A stretch of DNA of 40,781 nucleotides from Anaerolineales bacterium (GTDB lineage Bacteria > Chloroflexota > Anaerolineae > Anaerolineales > Anaerolineaceae), in NCBI GenBank assembly GCA_020060485.1, contig JAGVAB010000047.1, positions 1-40,781 of the forward strand, in the 5' to 3' direction. This document shows positions 40,762 through 40,781 of the stretch, in pieces (position 1 is the first letter of the stretch; every line of letters begins with the position of its first letter). The notes beneath the pieces were generated by a model, which was not told the origin of the DNA, did no database searches, and saw only the letters and a program-made list of their open reading frames with translations. The translations under genes were made by a program, and so were the position numbers.

Positions 40762-40781
40762 TTCTGCACCCCACCCCTCAA

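Overview
The window looks like a chromosomal segment of a monoderm, free-living bacterium, most likely Chloroflexota of the Anaerolineae type. This is an inference from gene content: a T-box leader on serS, Gram-positive-type SOS boxes, a DnaD-like protein beside dnaB, soluble multi-GAF NarL-type histidine kinases, a bifunctional-nuclease (DUF151) protein, BtuFCD without a TonB receptor, and no LPS or outer-membrane genes. No 16S or marker comparison could be run. No prophage or resistance island is visible; the one clear mobile-type element is a REP-associated transposase with its repeat array.

Layout. 1-2908 (minus): an Lrp/AsnC regulator, a putrescine carbamoyltransferase-like enzyme and an APC permease that runs off the left edge. 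3052-3889 (plus): a small secreted protein, then tRNA-Lys(TTT) followed by degenerate copies of its own 3' end. 3945-13007 (minus): an envelope-oriented stretch with small membrane proteins, a degenerate HAD protein, two CPBP-type membrane proteases, a lipoprotein and a DUF6920-like protein, behind a GAF-GAF-GAF histidine kinase and its NarL regulator. 13080-19394 (minus): histidine phosphatase, DUF6958-like protein, rarA under a LexA-type box, HAD hydrolase, D-2-hydroxyacid dehydrogenase and P5C dehydrogenase. 19867-21720 (plus): a DUF429 protein and an HSL-type esterase. 21733-24915 (minus): two membrane proteins, serS with a T-box leader, and a winged-helix regulator with a degenerate receiver.

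25305-29381 (plus) is a replication block: bifunctional nuclease, DnaB helicase, DnaD-like protein, and a DnaC/DnaI-type loader carrying two complete AAA+ domains in one chain. 29405-30692 holds a RAYT transposase inside a 145-bp-period repeat array. 30772-34108 is a cobalamin-riboswitch-controlled B12 transporter (btuF, btuC, btuD). 34216-36790 holds a HAD hydrolase, an S41 protease and an orphan mannose-type EIIA. 36991-40585 (minus) is a tightly overlapping nurA - HAS-barrel-like protein - herA operon with a SOS-like box at its promoter.

The most interesting signals are the tandem double-AAA+ helicase loader, the three-gene NurA/HerA operon with a stand-alone HAS-barrel-like middle protein, the shared LexA-type boxes on rarA and nurA, the RAYT/REPIN array whose repeat supplies the transposase stop codon, and several promoters placed so that the transcript would begin at the start codon.
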